This document shows, one piece after another, positions 25,943 through 34,047 of a stretch of 36,762 nt of DNA; position 1 is the stretch's first letter; each line of letters opens with the position of its first letter. Origin of the DNA: Bradyrhizobium sp. OK095. Lineage in GTDB: Bacteria; Pseudomonadota; Alphaproteobacteria; Rhizobiales; Xanthobacteraceae. A model generated the notes under the pieces. That model did not search any database and was not told the DNA's origin. It saw only the letters and a list, made by a program, of their open reading frames with translations. The position numbers were made by a program, and so were the translations under genes. The stretch spans positions 1 through 36,762 of the forward strand of contig NZ_FOBX01000025.1 of assembly GCF_900109945.1 (NCBI RefSeq), in the 5' to 3' direction.

Positions 25943-26644
25943 TCAAAACTTCTCCACCCAGGGGCGCAGCTCGAGCTCCCAGCTCCAGGCGCTGCGGGGC
26001 TGCTGCAGCACGTTCCAATAGCTCTCCGCGATCGCATCGGGATCGAGCATCGAATCCGGTTTGTCCGCGGCTTCCGTCCGCGCCGCGCTCTTGATGCCGC
26101 CGTCGATGACGAAATGCGCGACATGGATGCCCTGCGGAGAGAGTTCGCGCGCCAGGCTCTGGGCGAGGCCGCGCAGCGCGAACTTGCCCATCGCGAACGA
26201 GGCCGACTGCGCATAGCCCTTGACGCTGGCGGAGGCGCCGGTGAACAGGATCGCGCCGTGCTTGTTCGGCAGCATACGCTTTGCCGCCTGCTGCGCCACC
26301 AGGAAGCCGCCATAGGCACTGATTGCAATCGCCTGCGCGACGTCGGCCGGGACGAGATCGACGAACGGCCCGCGGGTGCGGCCGCTGGCGTTGTAGACGA
26401 CGAGATCGGGTGTGCCGATCTCGCGCTCGACGAGGCCAAACAGCCGCTCGACCTCCTCCGGCTCGGTGGCATTGCAGGCATAGGCCTTGGCGCCGGTCTC
26501 GCTACAGAGCGCGCCCAGCTTCTCGATTTTTCGCGCGGCCAGTGCGACGCGGATGCCCTGCGCCGACAGCAGCCGTGCCAGCGAGGCGCTCAGGCCTTCG
26601 CCGGCGCCGACGATGAGGGCGATCTTGTATTTCGGGTGTTCCAT
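25943..26644 (-). CDS. SDR-family protein with Phe at the catalytic Tyr position
   Basis: A 233-residue Rossmann-fold protein of the short-chain dehydrogenase/reductase group. The N-terminal dinucleotide loop is VGAGEGLSASLA (residues 12-23), and YNAS (84-87) replaces the usual NNAG. In the active-site region TGASASVKGYAQSASFAMGKFALRGLAQS the YxxxK motif reads F150-AMG-K154, so the general-acid tyrosine is missing while the lysine is kept. The protein may bind NAD(P) without classical catalysis or use another residue. ATG 26644 (MEHPKYK) is chosen because the upstream extension has no SDR logic. It is divergent from the AidB-like dehydrogenase gene. Confidence 0.85.
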   Translation of the reverse strand: MEHPKYKIALIVGAGEGLSASLARLLSAQGIRVALAARKIEKLGALCSETGAKAYACNATEPEEVERLFGLVEREIGTPDLVVYNASGRTRGPFVDLVPADVAQAIAISAYGGFLVAQQAAKRMLPNKHGAILFTGASASVKGYAQSASFAMGKFALRGLAQSLARELSPQGIHVAHFVIDGGIKSAARTEAADKPDSMLDPDAIAESYWNVLQQPRSAWSWELELRPWVEKF

Positions 26645-26865
26645 GGGGTGATCTCTCGGAGACGGGAAGCGCTGATCTATGTATCCGCCGCGCGGACAAC
26701 CAGCCGGGTCAATCACAATTCCGCAGAGCGAATTGCTCCTTCACGGCGGTCATGCCTCCCTGACAATTTGCGGCTTTATCCGCATCCGCGGCTGGAGCAT
26801 GATCGACATCATCCAAAGCGGCAAGCGGTAAGAATTGTCGTCGGGCGGAAACGAAGAGGACGATC

Positions 26866-28650
26866 ATGCACAAGCCGGTCACAGCGCAGCCACAAAATGT
26901 CGCGGCCGCACCATCTGGCCTGCTGGCGCCCGATACGTCAGGCATGAATTTCTACCGCGCCGATCAGGCACTGACGGATTTGCTCCGCATCCATCTGCCG
27001 GAGACGCTGTTCCGCCACATCGAGCCGCATCTCGATCGGCTGGGAGAGATGGCCGGTGGCCGTCTCGACGACTGCGCGCGCCTTGCCGACCGGCATACCC
27101 CGGTGCTGCATCAGCGCGACAAGTTCGGCCGCGATACGCAATATATCGAATACCATCCGGCCTATCGCGAGCTGGAGAACGCCGCATTCGGCGAATTCGG
27201 CATCCACGCGCTCTCGATCCGCAAGGGCATCATGGGCTGGCCGGACAAATATCCGGTGGCGGCAAAACACGCTTTCACCTTCCTGTTCAACCAGACCGAA
27301 TTCGGCATGGGCTGCCCGATCAACGTCACCGACGGCTGCGCAAAACTGCTTTCGAATTTCGGCAGCGATGCGCTCAAAGCAAAGTATCTCGACGGCCTGA
27401 CCCAGACCGACATGAGCAAGCTGACGCAGGGCGGCCAGTTCATGACCGAGAAGGAAGGCGGCTCCGATGTCGGCACACTGACGACGACGGCGGTGCAGGA
27501 GGGCGACCATTGGCGCCTCCATGGCGAGAAATGGTTCTGCTCGAACGCCGACGCCAAGGTCGTGATGCTGCTGGCGCGCCCCGAAGGCGCCGGGCCCGGC
27601 ACGCGCGGCGTCGGCCTGTTCCTGATGCCGCGCTTCCTCGATGATGGCTCGCAGAACCATTACCGGATCGTGCGTCTGAAGGACAAGCTCGGCACCCGCT
27701 CGATGGCGTCGGGCGAAATCAAGCTCGAAGGCGCGATCGCCTACGCGGTCGGCAAGCTCGACCGCGGTTTTGTGCAGATGGCCGAGATGGTGAACTCGTC
27801 GCGGCTCTCCAACGGCGTCAAGTCCACCGCGCTGATGCGCCGCGCCTATCATGATGCGATGACTGTCGCAAAGAACCGGGTGGTGTTCGGTAGCCGCATC
27901 ATCGACCTGCCGCTCGGGCGGCGGCAGATGCTGAAAATCATGCTGCCGGTCGAGCAGGCGCTATCGATGAGTTTTCTCACCGCCGACGCGCTCGATCGTG
28001 CGGAAGCCGGCAGCCAGGATGCGGCTGCGCTGCTGCGCATCCTGACGCCGACCTTGAAATTCCGCGCCACGCGTGATGCACGAAAAGTCTGCGGCGATGC
28101 GCTCGAGATGCGCGGTGGCATCGGCTATATCGAGGAATTCGCCACCCCGCGCTTGCTGCGCGACGCCCATCTCGGCTCGGTCTGGGAAGGTACCGGCAAC
28201 ATCGTCGCGATCGATGCGCTCCGGCGCGCCGTCGGCCGCCATGGCGCGGAGTCCGCGCTATCAGCCGATCTGCATGCGCGGCTCGATGACAGCGCCTCCG
28301 TGCCGCAGGCTTGGCGCGTCAACCTGCGCGGCCTCGTCGATCGTGCGGTCGGTTTTGCACGTGAGGTCGCGAGTAAGGCCGAGAACGAGGCCGATGCGCG
28401 CCGCGCCACGAGCCTGCTCTATCATGTCGCAAGCGCGGTCGCGCTCGCCTGGGAAGCGCACCGCATCCATGAGATGCGCGGCGATGCACGAAGGTTGCTG
28501 CTGTCGCGGCTGGTGATCGATCATCGGGTGTCGCCGAGCGATCCGTTCCGGCTGACGGAAAATGCCGTGCAAGCGAAGATCGCCGCGTTGCTGCTCGGCG
28601 ACAGCTCAGCCTCCATGAGCGAGGTTGGCGAACTGGTTCTGGCGGCGTAG
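26866..28650 (+). CDS. Acyl-CoA dehydrogenase family protein, AidB-like
   Basis: A 594-residue FAD enzyme, longer than standard acyl-CoA dehydrogenases (about 380) and similar in size to the AidB/DmdC types. The flavin-binding segment FMTEKEGGSDVG (residues 192-203) and the C-terminal GGIGYIEEFATPRLLRDAHLGSVWEGTGNIVAIDALRR are characteristic of the AidB branch. There is a helical N-terminal domain and an extra C-terminal helical domain (about residues 470-594). It would oxidise an acyl-CoA thioester, passing electrons to ETF. RBS AAGAGGA lies just before the ATG. The zinc alcohol dehydrogenase gene follows by 46 bases. Confidence 0.9.
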   Translation: MHKPVTAQPQNVAAAPSGLLAPDTSGMNFYRADQALTDLLRIHLPETLFRHIEPHLDRLGEMAGGRLDDCARLADRHTPVLHQRDKFGRDTQYIEYHPAYRELENAAFGEFGIHALSIRKGIMGWPDKYPVAAKHAFTFLFNQTEFGMGCPINVTDGCAKLLSNFGSDALKAKYLDGLTQTDMSKLTQGGQFMTEKEGGSDVGTLTTTAVQEGDHWRLHGEKWFCSNADAKVVMLLARPEGAGPGTRGVGLFLMPRFLDDGSQNHYRIVRLKDKLGTRSMASGEIKLEGAIAYAVGKLDRGFVQMAEMVNSSRLSNGVKSTALMRRAYHDAMTVAKNRVVFGSRIIDLPLGRRQMLKIMLPVEQALSMSFLTADALDRAEAGSQDAAALLRILTPTLKFRATRDARKVCGDALEMRGGIGYIEEFATPRLLRDAHLGSVWEGTGNIVAIDALRRAVGRHGAESALSADLHARLDDSASVPQAWRVNLRGLVDRAVGFAREVASKAENEADARRATSLLYHVASAVALAWEAHRIHEMRGDARRLLLSRLVIDHRVSPSDPFRLTENAVQAKIAALLLGDSSASMSEVGELVLAA

Positions 28651-28696
28651 GCTACGCGCCACGATCAAACCAAAAAAAAGCGACAGGGAGTTCTCG

Positions 28697-29785
28697 ATGA
28701 AGGCCGCCGTCCTGCATGAAGTCAACAAGCCGCTGGTCATCGAGGATGTCAGCCTGCCGAAGCCAGGCCCGCGCGAAGTCCTGATCCGGACGTCAGTGGC
28801 CGGTCTCTGCCACTCCGACCTGCACTTCATGGAAGGCCTTTATCCTCATCCGCTGCCGGCGGTGCTTGGCCACGAATCCGCTGGTGTCGTCGAGCAGGTC
28901 GGCTCCGACGTCACTTACGTGAAGCCGGGCGATCACGTCGTCACTTGCCTGTCCGTGTTCTGCGGCACCTGCGACAATTGCACCACCGGCCGTACCGTGC
29001 TCTGCACCGACACCACGGTAAAATTGCTGCCGGGCGCCTCCAACCGGATGCAGTGGTCTCGCTCAGAGAAGCTGCATCAGTTCCTGAATCTCTCATCCTT
29101 CGCCGAGCAGATGCTGGTGCACGAGAACGCCATCGTCAAAATCCGGAAGGAGATGCCGCTCGATCTCGCCGCGCTGATCGGCTGCGGCGTTATCACCGGC
29201 TACGGCGCGGTGGTGAACACGGCGAAGGTGACGGCGGGCGAGACCGTGGCGGTGATCGGCTGCGGCGGTGTCGGCATGGCCGCGATCAACGGCGCGCAGA
29301 TCGCCGGCGCTGGCCGCATCATCGCTATCGACACCAATCCGGCAAAGCTTCAGCTCGCGACCAAGCTGGGCGCGACCGACATCATCAACCCCGCCGACGG
29401 CGACGTCGTGAAGCAGGTCCGCGACCTCACCAATGGTGGCGTGCATCACTCCTTCGAAGTGCTCGGCCGGAAGGAGACCGCGGAGCAGGCCTTTGGCATG
29501 CTCGCCTCCGGCGGCACCGCCACCATCGTCGGTATGATCCCGTTTGGCCAGAAGATCGAGCTGCACGGCTTTGACTTTTTGCGCGAGCGCCGGATCCAGG
29601 GGTCCTCAATGGGCTCCAACCATTTTCGCGTGGACATGCCGCGACTGGTCGATTTCTACCTGCGGGGACGGCTGCATCTGGAGGACTGGATCTCTGCCAA
29701 GCTGAAGCTGAGCGAGATCAACGAGGGCTTTGCCAACATGAAGGCCGGCAAGACGCTGCGCAGCGTGATCATGTTTGATAGCTGA
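28697..29785 (+). CDS. Zinc-dependent alcohol dehydrogenase
   Basis: A 362-residue medium-chain dehydrogenase. Catalytic zinc ligands are Cys38 (GLCHSD), His59-Glu60 (LGHE) and Cys163 (LIGCGVITGYGA). Structural zinc ligands are Cys89, Cys92, Cys95 and Cys103. The NAD-binding turn is GCGGVG (188-193), followed by an acidic residue in IIAIDTNPAK, which favours NAD over NADP. The overall length and class-III-like loop resemble the group that acts on longer or aromatic alcohols. ATG 28697 is used, with GGGAG upstream. Probably the second gene of a unit with the AidB-like dehydrogenase. Confidence 0.92.
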   Translation: MKAAVLHEVNKPLVIEDVSLPKPGPREVLIRTSVAGLCHSDLHFMEGLYPHPLPAVLGHESAGVVEQVGSDVTYVKPGDHVVTCLSVFCGTCDNCTTGRTVLCTDTTVKLLPGASNRMQWSRSEKLHQFLNLSSFAEQMLVHENAIVKIRKEMPLDLAALIGCGVITGYGAVVNTAKVTAGETVAVIGCGGVGMAAINGAQIAGAGRIIAIDTNPAKLQLATKLGATDIINPADGDVVKQVRDLTNGGVHHSFEVLGRKETAEQAFGMLASGGTATIVGMIPFGQKIELHGFDFLRERRIQGSSMGSNHFRVDMPRLVDFYLRGRLHLEDWISAKLKLSEINEGFANMKAGKTLRSVIMFDS

Positions 29786-29801
29786 GCCAAGTTATTTTAC
29801 T

Positions 29802-29891
29802 CCGTCATTGCGAGGAGCTCTTGCGACGAAGCAATCCAGACTGTCTCTGCCGGACGATCTCTGAATTGCTTCGCTTCGCTCGCAATGACGG
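29802..29891. repeat. Intergenic palindromic repeat, CGTCATTGCGAGGAG family
   Basis: CCGTCATTGCGAGGAG-N-GCGACGAAGCAATCCAGA on the left pairs with TGAATTGCTTCG-N-CTCGCAATGACGG on the right. It is a second, slightly diverged copy of the element at 25836-25922. It lies between the convergent alcohol dehydrogenase gene and the broken amidase gene. Confidence 0.88.
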
Positions 29892-29897
29892 CGAACA

Positions 29898-31385
29898 CTA
29901 ATCATCAAACATCTTCGGCGGCACGAACCCGCCGAACTCGCGCTCGATCAGCTCGGCGAGCTTCAGCGGCGTGCGGTCTTCCAGCCACGGACCGACGATC
30001 TGGACGCCGACCGGCAGTCCGTCCGGTGCAAAGCCGGTCGGGATCGCGGTCGAGGGCAGGCCGGGAAGCGTGGCGATGCCGGGCCAGGCGAGCTGGTCGG
30101 TATAGACATGCTCCTTGCCGTCGATCGTGATGCGGCGCTTTTCCTGATCCGGCGAATGGTCGTGCGGATAGGCCGCCGTCGGCATCACCGGGCAGATCAC
30201 CGCGTCGAAGGTTTTGAACAGCTCGCGCCATTGCGCGCGCAGCCGCGTGCGTCCGCCATTCGCCATCTGCCAGTCGCGATGGCTGAGCGCGATGCCGCGC
30301 AGCCGCTCGGCGCGGAGGCTGTTGTCGCCCTCAGGCAGCGCGGCCGCGGCCGCCGTCGCGCCGGCATAGATGTCGGGCGCGAAGCTTGCGGCGAGGAACG
30401 ACAGCAGCATGCGCATATAAAGCCTCGAGGAGGCCGCGAAATCCGGCAGCAGCGGAGAGCTGCGCGCGATTGTCACGCCTGACTTGGCGAGGTTGTCGGC
30501 GAGCGTGTTGATGGTGCCGCGCACGGCGGTATCGGTCGGCAGCACCGGATCGGTGTCGATCACCAGCACACGGAAATCTTTGAAAGCAGTATGCCGCGCC
30601 GCCGGCAGCTCAAGCCGGTAAGCCAGACCTGCATCGATCGGATCGGGCCCGGCCATCACGTCGAGCACCAGCGAGAGATCGGCGGCGCTGCGTGCCATCG
30701 GGCCGATCACCGAGAGGTCGCGCTCGAACGGCAAGGGCGGCAGCGGCGGCGGTGTGTGGCCGCGCATCGCCACGAGATTGAAGGTCGGCTTGTGCGCATA
30801 GACGCCGCAATGGAAGGCAGGCACGCGCAGCGAGCCGCCGATATCGGAGCCGATCGACAGCGGGCCATAGCCCGCCGCGAGCGCCGCCGAGGAGCCACCG
30901 GACGAGCCGCCGGGCGTGCGGCCGAGATCGTAGGGGTTGTTGGTGGTGCCGTAGATGTCGTTGTAACTCTGCCAGTCGCCGAGCCCGAGCGGCACGTTGG
31001 TCTTGCCGATGACGATGCTGCCGGCGTCCTTCACGCGCGTGACCGGCAGCGCGTCTTCTTTTGCGATGAAATCCTTCTGGGCGGGAATGCCCCAGGTCGT
31101 CGGCAGGCCCGCGATATTCTAGGATTCCTTCACCGTCATGGGCAAGCCAAGCAGCGGCTTGCGCTCGCCGCGCGCCAATGCGGCGTCCGCGTCGCGTGCG
31201 GCGCTCAGTGCGCGATCAAAGTCCCGCACGCAGATCGCGTTGACCTTGCCGTCGTGCCGTTCGATGCGGTCGATCGCATCCTGCGTGAGCTCGACCGAAG
31301 AAACCTTCTTCGCGATCAACGCGGCCGACAGCTCGACCGCGCTCTTGAAACTCCATTCCGATTTCGCCACGACATGCTCCTGCAT
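29898..31385 (-). pseudogene. Amidase-signature enzyme gene interrupted by one in-frame TAG
   Basis: The whole span reads as one 495-codon amidase except for a TAG at 31119-31121, codon 89. Before it: MQEHVVAKSEWS and PLLGLPMTVKES, which carries the catalytic lysine (Lys86). Directly after it in the same frame: NIAGLPTTWGIPAQKDF, then the PGGSSGGSSAALAAG loop and GSDIGGSLRVPA with the catalytic serines. The stop replaces the aromatic residue expected in VKES(F/Y)N. No other frameshift or deletion is visible, so the lesion is recent, a sequencing error, or read through. A GTG-initiated downstream fragment (31034) would lack the lysine. Confidence 0.85.
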
Positions 31386-31460
31386 TTCATTGCAACAATG
31401 ATGCGCAGAATTATCCGATGTCGCAACCGCCGTTTGACAGCAATTATCCTGTTACAAAAG

Positions 31461-31991
31461 CTACCTGGGCAACATCCGCTGCATGACACGGTCGCGATAG
31501 ACGAAGATGTGCGCGAGCGCGGCTGCGACGTGAATGACGATGGTGACGAGCAACGCCAATTCCATGGCCTGGTGCAGTCCGTCGACTGTGCGCCCGGCGG
31601 CTTCGTTGTCGGACGCCAGCATCGGCAGCGGTACGAGGTAGAAGATCGAAACGGACCAGCCGCGGAAGGACGCAAACAGCCAGCCCGTCAGCGTGGTCGC
31701 AAGGACCAGCGCATAAAGCAGCCAGTGCACGGCTTCCGAGCTCAGCCGTTGCCAGGCCGGCAGCGAGCTTTCTGGCGCGACCGGATGGGTCAGCCGCCAG
31801 ACCAGGCGGAGAGCGGTCAGAGCCAGAACTGTAATCCCGATCGAGAGGTGAAACGTCATCCCGGCGCCGGGCGTCATGCCGCGGTGGATGTCAGGCATCA
31901 GCCAGCCGATCGGGTATTGCACGGCAAGCAGCGCGACGATGAGCCAATGGATGATCTTGGCCGGTGTTCCATAGTGCAGTTGGGCCGTCAT
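31461..31991 (-). CDS. Cytochrome b561 family protein
   Basis: A 176-residue four-helix membrane protein. Helices are near residues 12-30, 46-66, 88-108 and 142-164. Histidines His15 (KIIHWLIV), His48 (TFHLSIG), His140 and His154 (IVIHVAAAL) are well placed as ligands of two b hemes, in line with the CybB pattern. Such proteins move electrons between quinol and acceptors such as superoxide or periplasmic partners. ATG 31991 is used; the longer frame overlaps the preceding gene in shadow. It starts 31 bases after the barrel gene and may be the third gene of the mbfA transcript. Confidence 0.88.
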   Translation of the reverse strand: MTAQLHYGTPAKIIHWLIVALLAVQYPIGWLMPDIHRGMTPGAGMTFHLSIGITVLALTALRLVWRLTHPVAPESSLPAWQRLSSEAVHWLLYALVLATTLTGWLFASFRGWSVSIFYLVPLPMLASDNEAAGRTVDGLHQAMELALLVTIVIHVAAALAHIFVYRDRVMQRMLPR

Positions 31992-32022
31992 GGGGGCGCC
32001 CGATCTAGCGATGAGTTTCGCT

Positions 32023-32898
32023 CTAGGGTTGGAAGCTGCGCGCAAAGGCATGCGCGAACGGATTGATAGGGCCGCTGGCCATGCGCGCGTTGGCATCGGA
32101 TGTCGCTCCGGGCACCGGAAATGCGTAGCCGATGATCGTTTTGACCACGAGGCGATCGGAGGCACGGGTCAATCCGTAGCCCACGCCGAAGTTCACACCG
32201 AAGTCGCCGACCTTGAAATCGGTCACCGCGAACAGCGTATGCGACTGGTCCGAGAGCTTCTTGAAATTCCCGATCTCGCCGAAATCGGCGTAGTACTCGA
32301 AGCCCGCGAACAGATCGTTGCCGAATTTTCGCGCCACGCGCGCGGCCGGGGTAAAGTCGACCTCGCCATAGCGGTCGAAGCCGACGTCGACGATCGGATT
32401 GACGATGAACTCGTACTGGGCATTGCGGATGCCGATGATCGGCCGGATTTCGAGGCCGAACCGGGTCTGCGCGAATCGTGGCATTTCGTAGCCGAGCTCG
32501 AAATTCACGCCGTAGAAGAAATTGCGGTCGGCCGCATGCGGCGAGACGAACAGGGTGCGCAGCTTGAAGGCATCGGACAAAAATTGCTGGTTCTGCACCG
32601 AGAACGGCAGATAGAGCCCGAGCTCCCACCAGTCGGTCATGCCATAGGCGAATTCCGGCGTGCCGTTGAGGCTGTTGTGGGACGGGATGCCGCCAGGAAA
32701 GGGCGGGTCCTTCTGTCCAAGCGCGACGTAGTTGAGGTGCTGCTGGATCGTGAACTGGCCGACATCGGCGATGCCGGCGTTGTAGACTTGGATCTCATCG
32801 GTGGCACGCGCGGCCCCGCCTGACGCAATTAGAATCGATCCGCCGATCAAGATCGCGGCAGCGACGGTGGATGAAAGATGCCTTTTCATCGTCATCAC
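32023..32898 (-). CDS. Predicted outer-membrane beta-barrel protein
   Basis: A 291-residue exported protein. There is a signal peptide (KRHLSSTVAAAILIGGSILIASGGAARA, cleavage near residue 32) and then repeated short amphipathic strands with aromatic girdles, such as FAYGMTDWWELGLYLPFSV, FFYGVNFELGYEM, DLFAGFEYYADFGEI and FGVNFGVGYGLT. It looks like a small outer-membrane channel or receptor. I do not recognise a named family. The start is ATG 32898, three bases after the mbfA stop; ATG 32889 (MKRHLS) is an alternative. This close coupling suggests it works with the MbfA iron exporter. Confidence 0.75.
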   Translation of the reverse strand: MMTMKRHLSSTVAAAILIGGSILIASGGAARATDEIQVYNAGIADVGQFTIQQHLNYVALGQKDPPFPGGIPSHNSLNGTPEFAYGMTDWWELGLYLPFSVQNQQFLSDAFKLRTLFVSPHAADRNFFYGVNFELGYEMPRFAQTRFGLEIRPIIGIRNAQYEFIVNPIVDVGFDRYGEVDFTPAARVARKFGNDLFAGFEYYADFGEIGNFKKLSDQSHTLFAVTDFKVGDFGVNFGVGYGLTRASDRLVVKTIIGYAFPVPGATSDANARMASGPINPFAHAFARSFQP

Positions 32899-32901
32899 CG
32901 C

Positions 32902-33873
32902 CTACGCCGCCCCGATCAATATCCCCACCGCCAGCACGATGGCGCCGCCGAGCACGATCTGGAACACGGCCTGGAGGAACGGCGTGTCCATGTAGCGCGA
33001 GCGAATGAAGGCGATCGCCCACAATTCGAAGAACACGACGACACCGGCGATTCCCGTCGCGATCCAGAACGCGTTGGCCCAGCTGTCGGGCACGAGATAA
33101 GGCAGCGTGTGGCCGAGCCCGCCGAGCGTCGTCATCGCGCCGCAGGTGACGCCGCGCAGCCAGGGCGAGCCGCGCCCGGTCAGCGATCCGTCGTCGGACA
33201 GCGCCTCCGCAAAGCCCATGCTGATGCCGGCGCCGATCGAGGCGGCGAGGCCGACCAGAAAGGTCTGCCAGTTCTGGTGCGTGGCAAAGGCCGCCGCGAA
33301 CAGCGGCGCCAATGTCGAGACCGATCCGTCCATCAGGCCGGCGAGGCCGGGCTGCACATATTGCAGCACGAACATCCGCCGCCGCGTGCGGTCTTCCTCG
33401 GCGCGCACGTCGGGCTTCAGGATTTCGTCGGTCAGCTTGGCGGCGATGTTCTCGTGGCTTTTCTCTGCTTCGGCGAGATCGCCGAGCAGGCGGCGCACAC
33501 CGACGTCCTGCGCCTGTTCGGCGGCCTTCACATAGAAGCGCTCGGCCTCGAACTCCATGGTCTCGACTTCCTTGCGGATAGTGTCGAGCGGCAGGTTCTT
33601 GGTCAGCCAGATCGGACGGCGGCGCAAAAATCCCTTGACGTTTTCGCGGCGGATCGGCGGCAGATGCTGGCCGAAACGCTGTTCGTACGTCTCGAGCAGC
33701 ATGTGGCGATGGCCACGCTCCTCCTCGGCCATCTGCTCGAACAGCTTTGCCGAATCCGGGTAGCGCTCCTTCAGATCCTCGGCGAAGCTCATGTAGATGC
33801 GGCTGTCTTCCTCCTCGGAGGCAATCGCGACCGCAAGCACCTCGCGCTCGGTCAGATCGGCAAAATTCTTCAC
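32902..33873 (-). CDS. mbfA: Membrane-bound ferritin A, iron exporter
   Basis: A 323-residue protein combining a ferritin-like (erythrin-vacuolar iron transport) domain with a VIT1/CCC1-type membrane domain, the architecture and length of Bradyrhizobium MbfA. The N-terminal four-helix part has iron-ligand patterns E-x-x-H in EEERGH (residues 50-55) and in EAEKSH, with further glutamates at residues 20-22 and in METMEFEAERFY. The C-terminal half (from about residue 178) has about five hydrophobic helices, including GLAGLMDGSVSTLAPLFAAAFAT. MbfA exports iron and protects against iron and peroxide stress. A perfect Irr-type box lies 21 bases upstream of the ATG. A barrel gene follows after a three-base gap. 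Confidence 0.93.
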   Translation of the reverse strand: MKNFADLTEREVLAVAIASEEEDSRIYMSFAEDLKERYPDSAKLFEQMAEEERGHRHMLLETYEQRFGQHLPPIRRENVKGFLRRRPIWLTKNLPLDTIRKEVETMEFEAERFYVKAAEQAQDVGVRRLLGDLAEAEKSHENIAAKLTDEILKPDVRAEEDRTRRRMFVLQYVQPGLAGLMDGSVSTLAPLFAAAFATHQNWQTFLVGLAASIGAGISMGFAEALSDDGSLTGRGSPWLRGVTCGAMTTLGGLGHTLPYLVPDSWANAFWIATGIAGVVVFFELWAIAFIRSRYMDTPFLQAVFQIVLGGAIVLAVGILIGAA

Positions 33874-33893
33874 GGTGTGTCCTGGTTGACTAG

Positions 33894-33910
33894 TTTAGAA
33901 TAGTTCTAAA
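33894..33910. promoter_or_regulatory. Iron control element (Irr-type box)
   Basis: TTTAGAATAGTTCTAAA, perfect seven-base arms around TAG. This matches the iron control element bound by Irr in rhizobia. Its position 21-37 bases upstream of the mbfA start suggests it overlaps the promoter and represses mbfA when iron (heme) is scarce. Confidence 0.85.
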
Positions 33911-33990
33911 GTGATATAGTCTGCAAATCGTTCAGGGTCAATTCACGCGAAATGCCGGAATCCTTGCGCGCGTGGCGGCGATGAGCGCAC

Positions 33991-34015
33991 GGAACGGCGT
34001 CCGGCGATGCAGGTT
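33991..34015 (+). promoter_or_regulatory. Possible EcfG (general stress) promoter
   Basis: GGAAC (33991-33995), 16 bases, then GGTT (34012-34015). This is one base off the EcfG consensus GGAAC-N16/17-CGTT. It would start transcription about 25 bases before the ATG at 34048. Confidence 0.3.
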
Positions 34016-34047
34016 CGAATTCTTAGTGTGGGTTGACGGGGTGAATC

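Noticed and set aside
25046..26947. A 633-codon plus-strand frame across the enoyl-CoA hydratase, repeat and SDR region
   Set aside because: It crosses a palindromic repeat and two well-supported minus-strand genes and shows no recognisable protein segments.
30591..32066. A 491-codon plus-strand frame over the broken amidase and cytochrome b561 genes
   Set aside because: Antisense shadow; the minus-strand products have clear amidase and four-helix heme-protein motifs.
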